From Halorhodospira halochloris (GTDB lineage: Bacteria; Pseudomonadota; Gammaproteobacteria; Nitrococcales; Halorhodospiraceae), in NCBI RefSeq assembly GCF_002356555.2, contig NZ_AP017372.2, positions 1,652,501-1,716,500 on the forward strand: a DNA stretch of 64,000 bases, given 5' to 3'. The position numbers were made by a program, and so were the translations under genes. The notes under the pieces are model-generated. The model was given only the letters and a program-made list of their open reading frames with translations, was not told where the DNA came from and made no database searches. Within the stretch, counting starts at the first letter, position 1. Each line of letters starts with the position of its first letter. Below are positions 10,263 through 20,025 of the stretch, piece after piece.

Positions 10263-11240
10263 TCAAAGCTCATTTTGTAGAGCAAGCTCTGGTGGACTCC
10301 AGTAAAGGTAGAGCTGACGCTCAACGTAGGGCACTCTTATGCGGCGGAAATGGTGCCTCAAAAGGGTTATGGGCACAATCAGGGGGATCATGCCGAGGCG
10401 ATACTGATCAATAACATTTAGTACCTCGCGTTTGTCATCAGGCGCTAGGTCCCGCTTAAGGTAGCCGAGTAAGTGCTGCAGAACATTGACATGCCGCTTG
10501 CGCGTTGCCGGCTGGGCTAATGCCGCCATGAATTCCTTGATATACTCCTGAGCCGCGGCATCCAGATCCTCCTTACCAAGGCTCCCCACCAACTTCCCTA
10601 AGCGGCGCATACGCTGCTCGTCGTGGGCCATAATCAGCAATTTGTGCTCGGCGTGAAACTGCACTATGTCATCGCGCTTTAGTCCCGCGGCACAGAGCTG
10701 ACGCCAGCGGTGATAGGCAAATACTCGACAAATAAATGAATCGCGCAAGGCCGGGTCATTCAAGCGCCCGTCCTCTTCCACAGGCAGCAGCGGATAGCGC
10801 TCCAGTAACCGGCGAGCATACATGCCAGGGGAAGAAAAACCGGCCAGGTTGCCGTCCGGTTTATAGACCTTGACCCGCTCCATACCACAACTCGGTGACT
10901 TACTCTTAAGGATATAGCCACTTAGGTTGTCAATGGCAGAGGAGATAGCGCTGGAGTATTCGCCGATCGGCTCAGTGACATCGACGCAGCTATCGCGCAC
11001 CCCCCTTAATCTGACCTCGCCCTCAACCAGCTCAAGGCGAATCGGTGGGCGCGGAATACTCATTCCAATCGCCACCTCCGGACAGATCGGCACAAACTCG
11101 AGATAGCTGCTCAACTTATCGGTTATGAAGCGGTCACGCTTATGGCTGCCGTCGTAACGCACTTCTTCGCCGAGCAGACAACTGCTCACGCCGACCGGAA
11201 TTAAGGAATCCTGCGGAAGCGAACTTTGCGCTTGCGACAT
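10263..11240 (-). CDS. YbgA-type DUF523-DUF1722 protein
   Basis: A 325-residue fusion of DUF523 (about residues 10-155) and DUF1722 (about 180-320), as in E. coli YbgA. The DUF523 half shows VGVSSCLLGEEVRYDGSHK, an FVPICPEVAIGMSIPR block and SKSPSCGMERVKVY. These conserved cysteines resemble those that bind an Fe-S cluster in the related thiouracil desulfidase TudS, so a sulfur-removal role is possible but unproven. The ATG at 11240 is taken as start; a TTG at 11267 would add nine residues. It sits between the RND adaptor and a palindromic element and is separately oriented from nothing: all neighbours are on the minus strand. Confidence 0.8.
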   Translation of the reverse strand: MSQAQSSLPQDSLIPVGVSSCLLGEEVRYDGSHKRDRFITDKLSSYLEFVPICPEVAIGMSIPRPPIRLELVEGEVRLRGVRDSCVDVTEPIGEYSSAISSAIDNLSGYILKSKSPSCGMERVKVYKPDGNLAGFSSPGMYARRLLERYPLLPVEEDGRLNDPALRDSFICRVFAYHRWRQLCAAGLKRDDIVQFHAEHKLLIMAHDEQRMRRLGKLVGSLGKEDLDAAAQEYIKEFMAALAQPATRKRHVNVLQHLLGYLKRDLAPDDKREVLNVIDQYRLGMIPLIVPITLLRHHFRRIRVPYVERQLYLYWSPPELALQNEL

Positions 11241-11290
11241 AGGCTTTAAACTACCTGCGAGAGACAACTTTCAAGATTCTACCAAGGGGA

Positions 11291-11433
11291 ACCTCTAAAA
11301 CTTCGCCGGCGCCACCATCCACCCCGGTGTGGAGGACGCCGTAAATCCATCCCTGGAGGCTTCATGGCGCCATCCCTGGCGCCAAGACCTCCACACCGGG
11401 GCGGATGGTGGCGCCGGCGAAGTTTTTAGAGGC
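11291..11433 (+). repeat. palindromic element, complete copy
   Basis: A complete copy about 143 bp long. The left arm (11291-11335) and right arm (11388-11433) are inverted and pair nearly perfectly over about 45 bp. The outer ends read ACCTCTAAAACTT / AAGTTTTTAGAGGC and the arm bases next to the core read CCCCGGTGTGGAGG. Between the arms lies the conserved core with an inner hairpin TGGCGCCATCCCTGGCGCCA. Core orientation is plus. The right end overlaps the HAD gene and supplies its TAA stop. Confidence 0.93.
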
Positions 11434-12145
11434 ACCCCAAGGCTCGATCAATCAAACGATTAAGGGCATTGAGATCGGGCACAATGGCACAATCAGGCAA
11501 GGTTGCGCTACCCCCCGGCACTCCGTCACGACAAATTAAAGCTGCCTGCATACCTGCACTCAGCGCCCCGGCAGCATCTATCCACGGGTCGTCACCGACA
11601 TGCAGTACATGCTCCGGGGCCAAACCCGCCTGGCGGCAGGCGTAATGGAATATCTCCGGCTCCGGCTTGGGTATATCTATATCAACACCACGCACAACGA
11701 AGTCAATGAAGGGCCCTAATTCGGTCCGATAAACATCCGCATTGCCGTTGGTTATCACCCCTATGGAGAGGTGCTGCGCGAGATACCTTATGGCTTCCGG
11801 GACCTCCTCATAAGGCTTTACTTGTTGCCGAGCCTCAATGAAGATAGCAAAGCATAGCTCGGTAAACTGCTCGGCTGCAGACTCATCCAGCCCGCAGTCT
11901 TGGGCGACATAATAGAGCATAGCCCGGCGCAGCTTAGTTGCGTTACGGGCCAGATCGGCGCGCTCAGCTGCTAGACGGCGACGCAATTCACGCATATCGG
12001 CAATGGCAAAGCGCTCGGCGATCAGCGGATACTCGCAGCGCAAATATTCATACAAGACCTGCTCAGCCCGGGCGAGCACATCATCCACCGACCAGAGGGT
12101 ATCATCCAAATCAAAAGTAACCGCATGCAGTGGAGATTTAATCAT
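11426..12145 (-). CDS. HAD-family phosphatase (YigB/YjjG-like)
   Basis: A 239-residue haloacid-dehalogenase-superfamily hydrolase. Motif I is FDLDDTLW (nucleophile Asp), motif II is VITNGN, and motifs III/IV are IPKPEPEIF and HVGDDPWIDAAGA. A helical cap occupies about residues 15-100. The overall look matches the YigB/YjjG FMN/nucleotide phosphatases. The ATG at 12145, two bases below the dnaQ stop at 12147, is chosen over an upstream extension without family similarity. The last codons and the TAA stop (11428-11426) come from the end of the palindromic element at 11291-11433, so the C-terminus (RALGCL) was probably rewritten by the insertion. Confidence 0.85.
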   Translation of the reverse strand: MIKSPLHAVTFDLDDTLWSVDDVLARAEQVLYEYLRCEYPLIAERFAIADMRELRRRLAAERADLARNATKLRRAMLYYVAQDCGLDESAAEQFTELCFAIFIEARQQVKPYEEVPEAIRYLAQHLSIGVITNGNADVYRTELGPFIDFVVRGVDIDIPKPEPEIFHYACRQAGLAPEHVLHVGDDPWIDAAGALSAGMQAALICRDGVPGGSATLPDCAIVPDLNALNRLIDRALGCL

Positions 12146-12146
12146 G

Positions 12147-12866
12147 TCAGTGCCCGCTTTGTGACCGCCACAGGGCCTGTCCTGAGGAACAGCTTTTATC
12201 AATCCGCTGCAGCAGCTGCTCGTGTGCCGCACAATCGCTGTCACTTAGCTCCGGGACCGGCAAGCGGGGGCGATCACTCGGCAACGCCCTCACCTGCTCC
12301 ACCCCAGATTCGTCAGTGTCGCCACCGCCTCCTAGGGCGAGGGTGGCTTGCCCCCCGGTCATAGCCAGATAGACACCGGCCAGTAACTCAGCGTCGAGCA
12401 ATGCCCCATGCAGCTCCCGGCGTGAGGAGTCGATGCTGTAGCGTTTACATAGCGCATCAAGGCTACAGCGCTGTCGCGGGTGCTTCTTACGGGCCAGCTC
12501 CAGGGAATCAGTAACAGTGCAGTAATCCTCAAGCTTACCCCAGCGTCTACCGAGCAGGCTCAGCTCATGGTCGATAAACCCCACATCGAACGGAGCGTTG
12601 TGGATGATGACCTCAGCATCACGAATGTAATCGATAAAATCTGCGGCTATCTCAGCAAAACGCGGCTTATCGGCAAGAAAGGAGTTACTCAGACCGTGGA
12701 CACTCTGCGCCCCTTCGTCGACACCACGGCCCGGATTGATATAGCGATGGAAGGTATTCCTTGTGACCCGGCGTTTTATCAGCTCGACACAGCCAATCTC
12801 AATGATCCGGTGCCCATCGCTGGGCTCAAAACCGGTGGTCTCAGTATCTAGCAGGATTTGCCGCAT
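12147..12866 (-). CDS. dnaQ: DNA polymerase III epsilon subunit (proofreading exonuclease)
   Basis: A 239-residue DnaQ. The DEDDh exonuclease motifs are all present: LLDTETTGF (Exo I, residues 5-13), HNAPFDVGF (Exo II) and HGALLDAELL (Exo III with the catalytic His and Asp). It removes misincorporated nucleotides as part of the replicative core polymerase. The C-terminal tail after residue 180 is short, Gly/Asp-rich and would hold the alpha-subunit contact. Its ATG overlaps the stop of the PHP gene by one base (TGATG), suggesting translational coupling, and the HAD gene follows immediately. Confidence 0.93.
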   Translation of the reverse strand: MRQILLDTETTGFEPSDGHRIIEIGCVELIKRRVTRNTFHRYINPGRGVDEGAQSVHGLSNSFLADKPRFAEIAADFIDYIRDAEVIIHNAPFDVGFIDHELSLLGRRWGKLEDYCTVTDSLELARKKHPRQRCSLDALCKRYSIDSSRRELHGALLDAELLAGVYLAMTGGQATLALGGGGDTDESGVEQVRALPSDRPRLPVPELSDSDCAAHEQLLQRIDKSCSSGQALWRSQSGH

Positions 12867-13711
12867 CAGCTATTGACCTCCAACTCTTGCCAGATAACTG
12901 GTAAATCATCCGGCAGTTGCGGGGCAGAGCCCAAATCCCTGGCGTTATACCCAGGGGCGTGAAAGTCGGAGCCTACCGAGGCTAGCAATTCGTAACGACG
13001 GCACCAACCGCCGAGCTGCGCAACCTGACGCGGCAGAGGCGAGGTCCCACAACCAACCTCAAGACCGCGACCTCCTGCTGCGGTGAAGGCGTCAAGGACT
13101 CGGCGCAACCAGGCACCAGTGAGATCGTAACCGAGTGGATGGGCCAGAACCGCTATCCCGCCAGCGTTATTAATCCACTCTATCCCCTCTTCGAGTTCCA
13201 CCCAGTCACCATGCACATACCCTACTCTGCCGCGGCGCAGATAGCGCTTAAATGCATCTTCATAACCCCGCACCTGTCCTGTATCTACCAGCCAGCGGGC
13301 ATAATGGGCACGGGTCAGTTGCGCTGCTCCTGCCACCTCCCGGGCCCCGTCGAGAGCACCGGTCAAGCCGGCCCGTTCGAGGCGCTCACCGATGGCGACC
13401 CCCCTGGCATGGCGCGCCTGCTGCATGCGCTCGAGCCCGCCAAGCAGCCTCTCTTCAGCAGTATCAACGCCCAAACCGACAATGTGAAAAGTACGCCTTT
13501 GCCAAATCACCGAGAGTTCAACCCCGGTAATTAACTCAATACCACGCGCTTGTGCCGCCTGACGTGCACTTGCCACCCCATCGATAGTATCGTGATCGGT
13601 AAGCGCGAGGGTGGTCACGCCACGCCGAGCGGCCCTAGCAACCACTTCATGCGGGGCAAGTAGCCCGTCGGAGATATTTGAGTGGCAGTGCAAATCGTAG
13701 ATCAAGCTCAT
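12866..13711 (-). CDS. rnm: PHP-domain phosphoesterase (RNase AM/TrpH-like)
   Basis: A 281-residue PHP (polymerase and histidinol phosphatase) domain protein. The metal-binding motifs are in order: DLHCHSNISDG at residues 6-16, LTDHDTIDGV, TGVELSV, AVLAHPLGYD and GSDFHAPG. The best match is TrpH/YciV, now known as RNase AM, a 5'-3' exoribonuclease that trims rRNA and short RNAs and also hydrolyses 3',5'-bisphosphonucleotides. It heads a three-gene minus-strand group with dnaQ and the HAD phosphatase. Confidence 0.85.
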   Translation of the reverse strand: MSLIYDLHCHSNISDGLLAPHEVVARAARRGVTTLALTDHDTIDGVASARQAAQARGIELITGVELSVIWQRRTFHIVGLGVDTAEERLLGGLERMQQARHARGVAIGERLERAGLTGALDGAREVAGAAQLTRAHYARWLVDTGQVRGYEDAFKRYLRRGRVGYVHGDWVELEEGIEWINNAGGIAVLAHPLGYDLTGAWLRRVLDAFTAAGGRGLEVGCGTSPLPRQVAQLGGWCRRYELLASVGSDFHAPGYNARDLGSAPQLPDDLPVIWQELEVNS

Positions 13712-13729
13712 TTATTTATTAGCAAGCCT

Positions 13730-15520
13730 TTAGCAACCACCCATGCCCTGCTGATAGCGCCACAGCCGGGCATAGCCACCATCCCGGGCGAGAAGCTCGC
13801 TGTGGGTTCCAGCCTCTTTAATACGACCATCTTCAAGCAACAGTATCTTGTCCGCATCTTGAATTGTTGATAAGCGATGAGCTATGGCCAAAGTTGTGCG
13901 CGCCTGAGACACCTCATCCAGAGTGGCGAGGATCGCCTGCTCAGCAGCCGAGTCGAGAGAAGATGTCGCCTCGTCAAGGACCAACAGCGGCGGGTCCTTA
14001 AGCAGCACCCGGGCAATGGCTATCCGCTGCTTCTCACCGCCGGAGACCTTCAGGCCTCGCTCACCAACTAGCGTATCCAGCCCCTCGGGCAAGGAGTTGA
14101 TGAACCCCTCCAGGTGAGCACGCCGCACTGCTTGCCAAATCTGACTATCGCTAGCGCCTCGGTTGGCGTAGGCAATATTGTAGCGGATTGTATCATTGAA
14201 CAGCACCGTATCCTGCGGCACCACACCTATAGCCGCGCGCAGACTGTGCTGGGTAACCGCACGAATATCCTCGCCATTGATTGTTATACGACCCGAGTCG
14301 ACATCGTAGAAGCGGAATAACAGACGCGCCACGGTAGACTTACCGGCCCCACTAGGACCGACAATCGCCACCTTGGCCCCGACCGGCACCGTGAAACTGA
14401 CATCGCGCAGGATGGGGCGATCACCCTGATATGCAAAACTGACACCCTCGAAGCAGACCTCGCCGCCATTGGGTTCGAGTACACGCGCCTGAGGCATATC
14501 GGCGACCTGCGGCGGCTGATCGGTAAGACCAAACAGGCGCTCAATATTTACCAGGGCTTCGCGCATCTCACGGTAGACAAAGCCAAGATTGTTCAGCGGT
14601 ATAAACAGCTGCAGTAGGTAGGCATTTATCATGGTCAAGTCGCCCAGACTCATACTACCGTCCGCGACTTGCAAGGTTGCCATACCCATCATGACCGTTA
14701 CCGCGACAGCTACAATGAAGGCTTGTCCAGTATTCAGTGTAGCCAGGGAGACCCGGTGTTTGATCCTGGCCTGCTCCCAAGCCGCCAGATCACGGTCGTA
14801 GGCATCGGCCTCTTGCTGCTCTGCGTTGAAGTATTTAACCGTCTCGTAGTTGAGCAGACTGTCTAGAGCCCGAGTATTTGAGCGGTTATCCATCTCATTG
14901 GCTTCGCGCACAAAACGGGTTCGCCATTCTGTAACCAGCAGTGAATAGACAACATAGAACAGCACTGCCACAGCCACAGTAATGACAAATGAAATGTCAA
15001 AGGCGATAGCCAAAACCAGTGCCACCAGACTCAGTTCTACTAATGTGGGGCCGATATTGAACACCAGGGTCCGCAACAGAAAAGCCATGCCGCTGGTGCC
15101 CCGTTCAATATCCCGGGCCAATGCACCGGTGCGCCGCGCCAAGTGAAACCCCAGATCGAGACGGTGCAAGTGCTCAAAGGCCTGCAGCGCGGCGCGACGC
15201 ATGGTACGCTCTGCGACCCGGGCGAAGATAGCGTCACGCAGCTCCTGGAAGGCGGTCGACATAAATCGCAACAGCCCGTAGGCAACCACTAGCACTAGGG
15301 GAATAAACAAGATCATCTCGCCATCCCTACCCTCATCTAGGTGGTCGACGAGGAATTTAAGGGCGACCGGCACCAGGACGGTAGCTATCTTGGCTAAGAC
15401 CAGAAAGCCGAGGGCCAACAAGGCGCGCTGGCGGAACTCGCGCAAATAGGGCAAGACGCTGAGCACGATGCGCCAATTAGGCCGCTGGCCACTATAGTCG
15501 TTGCTGCGCTTAATGCCCAA
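13730..15520 (-). CDS. Atm1/HMT-type ABC exporter (fused permease and ATPase)
   Basis: A 596-residue half-transporter. Six membrane segments occupy about residues 25-320, followed by an ATPase domain with Walker A GPSGAGKSTVARLL (about 387), signature VSGGEKQRIAIARVLL, Walker B LLVLDEATSSLD and the H-loop AIAHRLSTI. The permease block YETVKYFNAEQQEADAYDR is typical of the Atm1 subfamily, which exports glutathione-linked sulfur or metal compounds across the inner membrane and works as a homodimer. The start is a TTG at 15520; no better ATG or GTG is nearby. It ends 18 bases above the PHP gene's ATG and may be read through into that group. Confidence 0.88.
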   Translation of the reverse strand: MGIKRSNDYSGQRPNWRIVLSVLPYLREFRQRALLALGFLVLAKIATVLVPVALKFLVDHLDEGRDGEMILFIPLVLVVAYGLLRFMSTAFQELRDAIFARVAERTMRRAALQAFEHLHRLDLGFHLARRTGALARDIERGTSGMAFLLRTLVFNIGPTLVELSLVALVLAIAFDISFVITVAVAVLFYVVYSLLVTEWRTRFVREANEMDNRSNTRALDSLLNYETVKYFNAEQQEADAYDRDLAAWEQARIKHRVSLATLNTGQAFIVAVAVTVMMGMATLQVADGSMSLGDLTMINAYLLQLFIPLNNLGFVYREMREALVNIERLFGLTDQPPQVADMPQARVLEPNGGEVCFEGVSFAYQGDRPILRDVSFTVPVGAKVAIVGPSGAGKSTVARLLFRFYDVDSGRITINGEDIRAVTQHSLRAAIGVVPQDTVLFNDTIRYNIAYANRGASDSQIWQAVRRAHLEGFINSLPEGLDTLVGERGLKVSGGEKQRIAIARVLLKDPPLLVLDEATSSLDSAAEQAILATLDEVSQARTTLAIAHRLSTIQDADKILLLEDGRIKEAGTHSELLARDGGYARLWRYQQGMGGC

Positions 15521-15582
15521 ATTAATCTATCCCGCCTTAAGATGATCCGCTATAAGATGATAAGATGCCGCGGCTATTGCAA

Positions 15583-15741
15583 GGGTTCTCACTAACCTTT
15601 AGGGAGGCGGAGCCAGAGGTGGCGAGCATGCGCGGGGTCTCCGCCGCAAGGATGCGACCGTCAAGCCTCCAGGGAAGGATATACGGCGTCCGTATGGGCG
15701 CCACCTCTGGCTCTGCCTCCCTAAAGGTTAGTAAAGGTCTC
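15583..15741 (-). repeat. palindromic element, divergent complete copy
   Basis: The most divergent complete copy, about 159 bp, between divergent genes. The arms at about 15585-15625 and 15699-15741 pair through CTTTAGGGAGGC..GAGCCAGAGGTGGCG with one mismatch, and their sequence is unlike the other copies. The core keeps the family signature in minus orientation (AAGCCTCCAGGGAAGGAT and CGGCGTCC). The arms translate as similar peptides on both strands and create two spurious ORFs. Confidence 0.8.
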
Positions 15742-15777
15742 TTGACGGCTCCCATAGAGCAACAAGGAGGATAAAGC

Positions 15778-16218
15778 ATGCAGTTCCTGCATACCATGGT
15801 AAGAGTCAGCGATTTAGATCAGTCGCTCGACTTTTACTGCAACAAACTCGGCCTCATAGAGGTTAAACGTCACGAGAGCGAGAAGGGCCGCTTTACGCTG
15901 GTCTTCCTCGCTGCCCCAGATGATGCCGAGCGCGCTAAGGCTGATCAGGCCCCACTACTCGAGTTAACCTACAACTGGGATCCCGAGACCTACTCCGGAG
16001 GCCGCAACTTCGGCCACATCGCCTATCGCGTCAAGGACATATACGCCACTTGCCAACGCTTGATGGATGCCGGCATAACCATCAATCGCCCCCCTCGTGA
16101 CGGCAACATGGCCTTTATCCGCTCTCCCGACGGCATCTCCATTGAGCTGCTTCAAGCCGGAGATGCCAAGCCCCCTCAAGAACCGTGGTCATCCATGGAA
16201 AACACAGGAACCTGGTAA
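15778..16218 (+). CDS. gloA: lactoylglutathione lyase (glyoxalase I)
   Basis: A 146-residue vicinal-oxygen-chelate protein. The four metal ligands expected of bacterial GlxI can be placed at His5 (FLHTMVRV), Glu62 (LELTYNWD), His80 (FGHIAYRV) and Glu123 (SIELLQ). It isomerises the methylglyoxal-glutathione hemithioacetal to S-lactoylglutathione in the cytoplasm. A strong AGGAGG lies about 7 bases before the ATG. The spacing to typA is 6 bases, so the two are likely co-transcribed. Confidence 0.93.
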   Translation: MQFLHTMVRVSDLDQSLDFYCNKLGLIEVKRHESEKGRFTLVFLAAPDDAERAKADQAPLLELTYNWDPETYSGGRNFGHIAYRVKDIYATCQRLMDAGITINRPPRDGNMAFIRSPDGISIELLQAGDAKPPQEPWSSMENTGTW

Positions 16219-16224
16219 CCCTAA

Positions 16225-18036
16225 ATGGCTGAAAATCTTCGCAACATAGCAATAATTGCCCACGTCGATCACGGCAAGACAACCCTCGTCGACCGCCTCT
16301 TACAACAATCTGGAACCCTCGACAGCCGCGATGATTCCGAACGGGTTATGGATACCGACGACCTGGAAAAGGAGCGCGGCATAACAATCCTTTCCAAGAA
16401 CACCGCTATCGACTGGCAGGGCTACCGGATCAATATAATCGACACGCCCGGGCACGCCGACTTCGGCGGCGAAGTTGAGCGCGTGCTCTCCATGGCCGAC
16501 TCGGTGCTGTTGCTTGTCGACGCCCAAGATGGGCCTATGCCGCAGACGCGCTTCGTTACTGAGAAGGCCTTCAAGCTCGGACTTAAGCCGATTGTCGTGG
16601 TCAACAAGATCGACCGCCCTGGCGCCCGAGTTAACTGGGTGATTGACCGTACTTTCGACCTTTTCGCCGATCTCGGTGCCACTGAAGAGCAGCTTGACTT
16701 TCCGGTGATATATGCCTCGGCTCTAGGCGGATATGCCGGCCATGACGCTAGCATAACCAGCGGTGACATGACCCCACTGTTCACAACCATAGTTGAGCAG
16801 GTGGCAGCACCGAAGGTTGATAGCAGCGGCCCGCTGCAGATGCAGATAACTTCGCTCGACTACTCCAAGTATCTTGGTCAGATCGGCATCGGTCGAATCA
16901 AGCGCGGCCGCATCACGCCCGGCACCAACGTCAGCGTCATTGATCGCCAGGGCAACACCCGCAACGGCCGTATCCAGACCTTACTCGGGTTTCTCGGCCT
17001 CAACCGCGTCGAGTCAGCAAGTGCCGAGGCCGGCGATATCGTGGCAATCACCGGCATAGACCCGCTCGACATCTCCGATACCGTCTGCGACCCGCAGCAG
17101 GTAGAGGCCCTGCCCGCGCTAAGCGTCGACGAGCCGACCGTCAGCATGGGCTTTGAAGTCAATAAATCGCCGTTTGCCGGGCGCGAGGGCCGCTATGTCA
17201 CCGGCCGGCAGATCCGCGAACGCCTCGAGCGCGAACTTAAATCCAACGTCGCCCTGCGGGTGGAGCAGACAGATGATCCGGATCGCTTTCATGTTTCGGG
17301 GCGCGGCCTGCTCCATCTCTCCGTGGTGCTTGAGAATATGCGCCGTGAGGGCTATGAAATCGCGGTATCTCGCCCGGCGGTTATCGTGCGTAAGAATGAC
17401 CAGGGCCAGCCCGAGGAGCCTTATGAAAACCTCGTAGCCGATATCGACAGCGATCACCAAGGGGCAGTCATAGATGCCCTCAATGAGCGTGGCGGGCGCT
17501 TACAAGACATGCAGGTCGATAGTAATGGCAGGGTTAGGCTTGATTACATCATCCCCGCCCGTGGGCTGATCGGTTTTCAAACCGATTTCCTAAGCCTTAC
17601 CTCAGGCACCGGTATACTAACCCACGTCTTCGACCACTACGGCCCGCGAAGCGATAAAGATGTTGGCCAACGGCGCGCCGGTGCTATGATCTCTGGTAAC
17701 GACGGCAAAGCGGTCGCCTACGCCCTATTCAATCTGCAAGAGCGGGGCCGCATGCTAATCGGCCCGAATGAACCGGTCTACGAGGGCATGATTATCGGCC
17801 TGCACAGCCGCGATAACGATCTGACTGTAAACCCCCTCAAAGCCAAAGAGCTGACCAATGTGCGGGCCGCCGGTAGCGACGAGAATGTCATACTGACTCC
17901 GCCCATGCGACCAACTCTAGAGCAAGCCTTGGAGCTGATCAACGACGATGAACTAGTCGAGATTACCCCGGAAAACATCCGCCTGCGCAAAAGCTATCTC
18001 AAAGAGAGCGAGAGACGGCGGCAAAAGCGCATATAA
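16225..18036 (+). CDS. typA: ribosome-associated translational GTPase TypA/BipA
   Basis: A 603-residue TypA, the usual length. The GTPase motifs are [16 protein letters not shown] (G1), the RGITI switch (G2), [12 protein letters not shown] (G3) and NKIDRPGA (G4). Domain II, EF-G-like domains and the unique C-terminal domain follow, ending in [20 protein letters not shown]. TypA binds ribosomes and aids growth under cold and stress, acting in 50S maturation. It begins 6 bases after the gloA stop. A palindromic element follows about 45 bases downstream. Confidence 0.95.
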   Translation: MAENLRNIAIIAHVDHGKTTLVDRLLQQSGTLDSRDDSERVMDTDDLEKERGITILSKNTAIDWQGYRINIIDTPGHADFGGEVERVLSMADSVLLLVDAQDGPMPQTRFVTEKAFKLGLKPIVVVNKIDRPGARVNWVIDRTFDLFADLGATEEQLDFPVIYASALGGYAGHDASITSGDMTPLFTTIVEQVAAPKVDSSGPLQMQITSLDYSKYLGQIGIGRIKRGRITPGTNVSVIDRQGNTRNGRIQTLLGFLGLNRVESASAEAGDIVAITGIDPLDISDTVCDPQQVEALPALSVDEPTVSMGFEVNKSPFAGREGRYVTGRQIRERLERELKSNVALRVEQTDDPDRFHVSGRGLLHLSVVLENMRREGYEIAVSRPAVIVRKNDQGQPEEPYENLVADIDSDHQGAVIDALNERGGRLQDMQVDSNGRVRLDYIIPARGLIGFQTDFLSLTSGTGILTHVFDHYGPRSDKDVGQRRAGAMISGNDGKAVAYALFNLQERGRMLIGPNEPVYEGMIIGLHSRDNDLTVNPLKAKELTNVRAAGSDENVILTPPMRPTLEQALELINDDELVEITPENIRLRKSYLKESERRRQKRI

Positions 18037-18079
18037 AATTGACAACGTTTTGGCTATCAAGAGAGTATCTGCCGGGGAG

Positions 18080-18219
18080 GGTCTAAAAACTTCCCCGACG
18101 CCATTAGCCGCCCCGGTGTGGGGGTCTTGGCGCCAGCGATGACGCCATGAATCCTCCAAGGAGGGATTCACGGCGTCCTTCACAGCAGGACAGCTAATGG
18201 CCCGGGTAGTTTTTGAGGC
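18080..18219 (-). repeat. palindromic element, complete but decayed copy
   Basis: A 140-bp copy in the gap between typA and the chemoreceptor gene. The left end is GGTCTAAAAACTTCCCCGACG and the right end GGGTAGTTTTTGAGGC. The arms have drifted: the left arm reads CCATTAGCCGCCCCGG and the right GACAGCTAATGGCCCGG, so pairing is imperfect near the core. The core is in minus orientation. Confidence 0.9.
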
Positions 18220-18297
18220 TACCAGTAGGGAATTCTTATACGACACCCACTCGCAGTCAACAATTGAGCCCAGACTACACTTTTTCAGGACTATTTT

Positions 18298-19920
18298 ATG
18301 CTTGCAAACTGGCCGATCCGTTTTAAGCTCATTGGCGCCTTCGCCATCGTCCTTCTCCTCATGCTGGTTATGGCCATAATCTCTTACTATGGCCAACAGC
18401 GAATTGCAGCTGACAACCGTGCTGCCCTTGAGTACATGGAGCAGTCAACCGAACTTGTCGAACGTGAGGTCGACCACCTTGCCTGGATGAACGAGCTCGC
18501 TAATAGCTTCCTGGATGAGCGTGTTTTTGATGGCATGCTCGACTATGAGCAGTGCTCGTTCGGGGAATGGTACTACGACTTCCGCGACACCGAGTACTAC
18601 GAACAGGCCAGCAGCGAGTTCCGAGCGGCATTCGATTCTCTCGAACAGCCACATATTGACCTCCACCACGCTGGGGCAGAGGTAATTGAACTTCAGGAGC
18701 AAGGCGAATTTAGCGCTGCTGAAGAGATCTACCACAATGATGCTCAGGATGCGCGCCTAGAATTTCAGCAAAATCTGGCTGAATTTCGCAGCATACTTGA
18801 GCGACAGCGCGACCAGAGAATCGACGCCGCTGCTGTTGCTGAACAAAGTGCCGGCATGCTCAATATCGTCGGCTTTGTGCTCTCTCTGTTTGCCGCACTT
18901 GGTCTAGCGATAGCCGTATCAAGACACATAACCAACAGGCTAGCCGCTGCTGTTCAAGGCATGAAGGAGATAGCCGCCGGGGATGGTGATCTGACCCAGC
19001 GCCTCAATGCCCAGGGCAAGGATGAGATAGCGCAACTGACCACCGCTTATAACAATTTTGTTGATAAGATTCAGGGTATGGTCAAGGTAAGTCTCGAATC
19101 GATAAGCGAGATTGCCTCGGCAACCCAGCAGATGCGTGATAGCGCTGAAAATGATCGAGGCAACGTCGCCGAACAACAGAGCCGCTCCTCTGAAGTGGCT
19201 ACGGCGATGAATGAGATGAGCGCATCTATTCAGGAAATAACCCGCAACACCCAGGAGACCGCAGATGCCGCTCGCTCAACTAGCGATCAGGCGCGCCAAG
19301 GACAGCGCGGAGTCAGCGCGACCATTGATGCCATCCACAGCCTGTCGGATAACGTCAATCAATCCTCCGCAAGCATCCACGCCCTTGAGGAGCAAAGCGG
19401 CAAGATTGGCCAAGTACTGGAGGTTATTAGGGGTATTGCCGATCAAACCAATCTGCTTGCCCTTAACGCCGCTATAGAAGCAGCCCGGGCCGGTGAGAGT
19501 GGACGCGGTTTTACAGTTGTTGCCGAAGAGGTACGTAAACTGGCCCAAAAGACCCAGGACTCGATAGGCGATATTCAGGAGATGGTTGAGGGTATCCAGG
19601 AGGGCACCCGCCAGGCAGTTGAATCAATGGAGAGTAACCGCGACAAGGCGGATAACACTGTTAGCGAGGCTACCAACGCCGGGGCTACTCTGGACGAGAT
19701 CACACAAATGGTGGCGAAGATTGAGGATATGACCAACCAAGTAGCCAGCGCCGTCGAGCAACAATCACAAGTCGCCGAAGAGGTAAACCAAAACATCACC
19801 TACATCAGCGACTCAGCCACCAACACCAACCAATCGGTCAGCGAGACAGCGGAGATCGCCGATCGCCTGAGCCAGCTTGCTGGAGAGCTACAAAAACATG
19901 TTGGTCAGTTCCGGGTTTGA
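18298..19920 (+). CDS. methyl-accepting chemotaxis protein with periplasmic CZB-like domain
   Basis: A 540-residue chemoreceptor. TM1 is at about 10-31 and TM2 at about 187-207; the HAMP domain follows (about 207-262), then the methyl-accepting helical bundle with the conserved tip [22 protein letters not shown]. The sensor region between the membrane segments contains DHLAW (His60), [13 protein letters not shown] (Cys86) and PHIDLHH (His119, His123), the pattern of the zinc-binding CZB domain. CZB domains sense zinc and, through it, oxidants such as hypochlorous acid; most are cytoplasmic, whereas this one is predicted periplasmic. There is no C-terminal CheR-docking pentapeptide. It is not beside other che genes. 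Confidence 0.9.
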   Translation: MLANWPIRFKLIGAFAIVLLLMLVMAIISYYGQQRIAADNRAALEYMEQSTELVEREVDHLAWMNELANSFLDERVFDGMLDYEQCSFGEWYYDFRDTEYYEQASSEFRAAFDSLEQPHIDLHHAGAEVIELQEQGEFSAAEEIYHNDAQDARLEFQQNLAEFRSILERQRDQRIDAAAVAEQSAGMLNIVGFVLSLFAALGLAIAVSRHITNRLAAAVQGMKEIAAGDGDLTQRLNAQGKDEIAQLTTAYNNFVDKIQGMVKVSLESISEIASATQQMRDSAENDRGNVAEQQSRSSEVATAMNEMSASIQEITRNTQETADAARSTSDQARQGQRGVSATIDAIHSLSDNVNQSSASIHALEEQSGKIGQVLEVIRGIADQTNLLALNAAIEAARAGESGRGFTVVAEEVRKLAQKTQDSIGDIQEMVEGIQEGTRQAVESMESNRDKADNTVSEATNAGATLDEITQMVAKIEDMTNQVASAVEQQSQVAEEVNQNITYISDSATNTNQSVSETAEIADRLSQLAGELQKHVGQFRV

Positions 19921-19942
19921 TATACAGGCCTAAATCAAAACG

Positions 19943-19970
19943 CCCCGAGCCGTGTGACCACGGCCCGGGG
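19943..19970 (+). terminator. hairpin after the chemoreceptor gene
   Basis: A 12-bp stem with one mismatch (CCCCGAGCCGTG / CACGGCCCGGGG) and a four-base loop lies 22 bases after the chemoreceptor stop. It is GC-rich but lacks a clear T-run on the plus strand. It probably ends transcription from both convergent genes together with the next hairpin. Confidence 0.6.
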
Positions 19971-19984
19971 CTTACCTGGTGCCC

Positions 19985-20016
19985 ATGTGGCTAATCGACA
20001 TTCAGATTAGCCACAT
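19985..20016. terminator. second hairpin between convergent genes
   Basis: A perfect 12-bp stem ATGTGGCTAATC / GATTAGCCACAT with an eight-base loop, positioned 9 bases beyond the stop of the SlyD-like gene. It may be a bidirectional terminator or an mRNA 3'-end protector. No long T-run follows on either strand. Confidence 0.55.
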
Positions 20017-20025
20017 AGGTGGCGT

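Noticed and set aside
15537-15797. Overlapping small ORFs on both strands before gloA
   Set aside because: They are translations of the two arms of the divergent palindromic element and share the same peptide for that reason.
17953-18396. Minus-strand ORF of 147 codons between typA and the chemoreceptor
   Set aside because: It consists of element translation plus antisense of flanking genes.
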